The notes beneath the pieces are model-generated. The model ran no database searches and was not told where the DNA came from. It saw only the letters and a list, made by a program, of their open reading frames with translations. From assembly GCF_000311745.1 (NCBI RefSeq), contig NZ_HE978531.1:1010301-1074300 (forward strand): a DNA stretch of 64,000 nucleotides, written 5' to 3'. Below, in pieces: positions 62,238 to 64,000 of this stretch. A program made the translations under genes and the position numbers. The DNA comes from Anaerococcus obesiensis ph10. Lineage in GTDB: Bacteria > Bacillota > Clostridia > Tissierellales > Peptoniphilaceae. Each line of letters opens with the position of its first letter. The first letter of the stretch is position 1.

Positions 62238-64000
62238 TTAGTCATCTTCTAATTCCAAAGATAATTCTAACCACCTATCTTGGTATCTTTGCTTCTTTTC
62301 TTCAAGATTTTTTATCTTAGCAAAAGTTTCTATGACTTTTTTTTCATCATCATAAAAACCTTCTTTGAGGCTTTCTACTGTAAGTTTATGAATTTTTGCA
62401 TCAATTGTATTGGATTCTTTTTCTAATTTTTCTATTTTTTCTTTTATTTTTTTTACTTCAAGCCTTTTAAGTTTTTTCTTTTTTTCTTCTTTTTTTATTT
62501 GGGTTTGTGTCATTATTGGCTTTTTTTCATCTTCTAATGATTCTTCTTTTAATTTTTCTACATAATAATCGTAATTACCCAAATACTCTTTTATATAATC
62601 CTTGTGCATATCAAGAATTTTTACGGCAATTTTATTTAAAAAATACCTGTCGTGGCTTATTACAAGAACTGTTCCTTCATAAGCAATAAGCGCATCTTCA
62701 AGGGCTTCTTTTGAATCTATATCAAGATGGTTGGTTGGCTCATCCATCAAAATAAAATTACAATCTGAAAGCATAAGTTTTAAAAGAGAAATTCTTGCCC
62801 TTTGTCCTCCAGATAATTCATTTATTGGTTTATCAACTTCATCTTGGTAAAACATTATTTTTGCAAGATATGATCTAATTTCATAATTTGTAAGATCAGG
62901 ATAAGCTTCTCTTATTTCTTCAAACAAAGTGTTTTCTGTATTTAAGGATTTTTGTTCTTGGTCAAAATATCCAACTTTTACGCTAGAGCCTAATTTTATT
63001 TCTCCATCATCTTTTCTTTCTTGGTTTAAAATAATTTTAAAAAGAGTAGTTTTTCCTACACCATTTTCTCCAATTATTGCCACCCTATCGTTTCTATAGA
63101 TATTAAAAGAAATATCTTCAAAAATATCCTTATCGTAAGATTTTTTTAGTTTATCTACACTTAATACATCAACTCCCGAAATTATTCTTGGAGTAAATCT
63201 TATATTTATGGATTCATTTAAGTTATCAGGCTTTTCTACCCTTTCCATTTTATCCAAAAGTTTTTGTCTTGATCTTGATTGAGAAATTCCTCTTTTTCTT
63301 TTTGAACCGCCAAGATTTTTTAACCTATCAATTATTTCTTCTTGCCTTTTGATTTCTTTTTGCTGGGTTTTATAAAGATGGTTTTGGACTTTCAAATCTT
63401 TTTTCTTTGAGCCATAAATGATGTATAATCTCCATCATAAATTTTTAATCCACCATTTTCCATCAAAAATATTTTTGAAACTGTTGCATCCAAAAAATAT
63501 CTATCGTGGCTTATAACTATAACTGATCCCTTAAAATTTTTTACAAAATTTTCCAAAAAATTAATCGCCTTTATGTCAAGGTGATTAGTCGGTTCGTCTA
63601 ATAAAATTAGGTCAGGTTTTTCCAATAAAAGACAGGCAAGTTCAACCCTTGCCTTTTGTCCTCCTGATAAAAGCGAAATTTCTTTTGAAAAATCTTCTTC
63701 GCTAAAGCCCATTCCTATAAGTACGCCTCTTATTTCCGACTTATAGGAATAGCCATTTTGTTTTTCAAATTCTTCGCTTTTTTTTGCATATTCAATCATT
63801 ATTTCATTGAGCTTATCTGGATTTTTTTCCTCGCTCATTTTTATTTCAAGATCTCTAATATTTTCTTCTAGTTTTATAAGATCTTTAAAAACTTCCAAGC
63901 AATAATCATATATACTTTTATCTGACATAAGCCCTAATTGTTGTTTCAAATAACCAAGGCTTACATCATTTGGTATATGAATTTTTCCAAAATCTTTGGA
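62238..64000 (-). pseudogene. ABC-F ATPase, frameshifted and truncated by window end
   Basis: Two frames make one ABC-F protein whose N terminus lies beyond 64000. The first ABC module (63392-64000) has the signature LLSGGQKARVELA, Walker B LILLDEPTNHLD and SHDRYFL; the second (62238-63395) has IGENGVGKTTLF, ELSGGQRARISLL, MDEPTNHLD and SHDRYFL, then a charged coiled coil. The break is at T6 (63399-63404), where one extra A on the minus strand turns QRKKI-stop into QRKKDLKVQNH. ABC-F proteins act on the ribosome, in antibiotic resistance or translation; there are no membrane helices. A sequencing error is likely. Confidence 0.88.

Noticed and set aside
60219-63404. Slippery A_AAA_AAC / A_AAA_AAG heptamers at the breaks in thiN and the ABC-F gene as programmed frameshifts
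   Set aside because: Deleting one A from a Lys-Lys stretch automatically creates such heptamers. Both proteins are normally made from a single frame, and lon and aroC have breaks of the opposite sign, so indel errors explain the set better.
1-64000. rRNA or tRNA genes
   Set aside because: I looked for conserved rRNA blocks and the GGTTCGA-type T-arm with a cloverleaf, and found no convincing candidate on either strand.

Overview
The window is low-GC (roughly 30%) Gram-positive DNA. Gene content (Asp23/AmaP envelope operon, CdaA-CdaR, tig-clpP-clpX-lon-engB order, T-box leader, two M18 aminopeptidases, Veg, CBS-type Mn pyrophosphatase) and strong A/T codon bias point to an anaerobic Firmicute. 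A Gram-positive anaerobic coccus of the Peptoniphilaceae (Anaerococcus, Peptoniphilus or Finegoldia type) is my inference; there is no rRNA here to prove it.

Layout. (1) 1-15,960 is an accessory, partly decayed island. It holds an unrecognised minus-strand cluster (307-4420) including a membrane protein split at an A-run, a broken DUF4256 gene, a broken KilA-N gene, a SIR2-like defence-type gene broken by a 28-bp tandem duplication, a 25-codon remnant of the 3' end of guaA (a known island attachment hotspot), an XRE regulator, a DUF4062 protein, and debris of an ABC ATPase, a TraG/VirD4 coupling protein, TnpW and an IS200-type transposase. (2) 16,001-32,256 is mostly core: acyl-ACP thioesterase, UbiB-like kinase, dCMP deaminase, a GntR-regulated ABC transporter, cardiolipin synthase, a pyridoxal-kinase-like gene, MATE pump, Veg, M18 peptidase, HtpG and an Na+/alanine symporter. 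(3) 32,357-36,893 is an aromatic amino acid operon (leader peptide-aroF-aroC-pheA) followed by a T-box-controlled TrpP-type transporter gene. (4) 36,896-52,892 is housekeeping: pyrophosphatase, CorC, purine permease, xpt, the proteostasis cluster, CCA enzyme and c-di-AMP synthesis. (5) 53,111-54,711 carries palindromic repeats of about 127-bp period around an RDD protein and ClbS/DfsB debris. (6) 54,699-64,000 has ZIP transporter, glycogen phosphorylase, AI-2E family protein, thiN, an Spx/ArsC protein, the Asp23 operon and the start of an ABC-F gene.

The best regulatory discovery candidate is the aro leader at 36,693-36,893. A good promoter, Shine-Dalgarno site and 33-codon Phe/Tyr-rich leader peptide are followed by mutually exclusive hairpins and an intrinsic terminator before aroF, the full architecture of ribosome-mediated attenuation.

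A warning applies to the whole window. At least nine genes, including lon, aroC, thiN and an ABC-F gene, are interrupted by one-base indels, nearly all inside A/T homopolymers. In every complete case the arithmetic of the reading frame is repaired by adding or removing one base per site. Uncorrected sequencing indels are the simplest explanation, so tempting programmed-frameshift readings must be tested against raw reads first.
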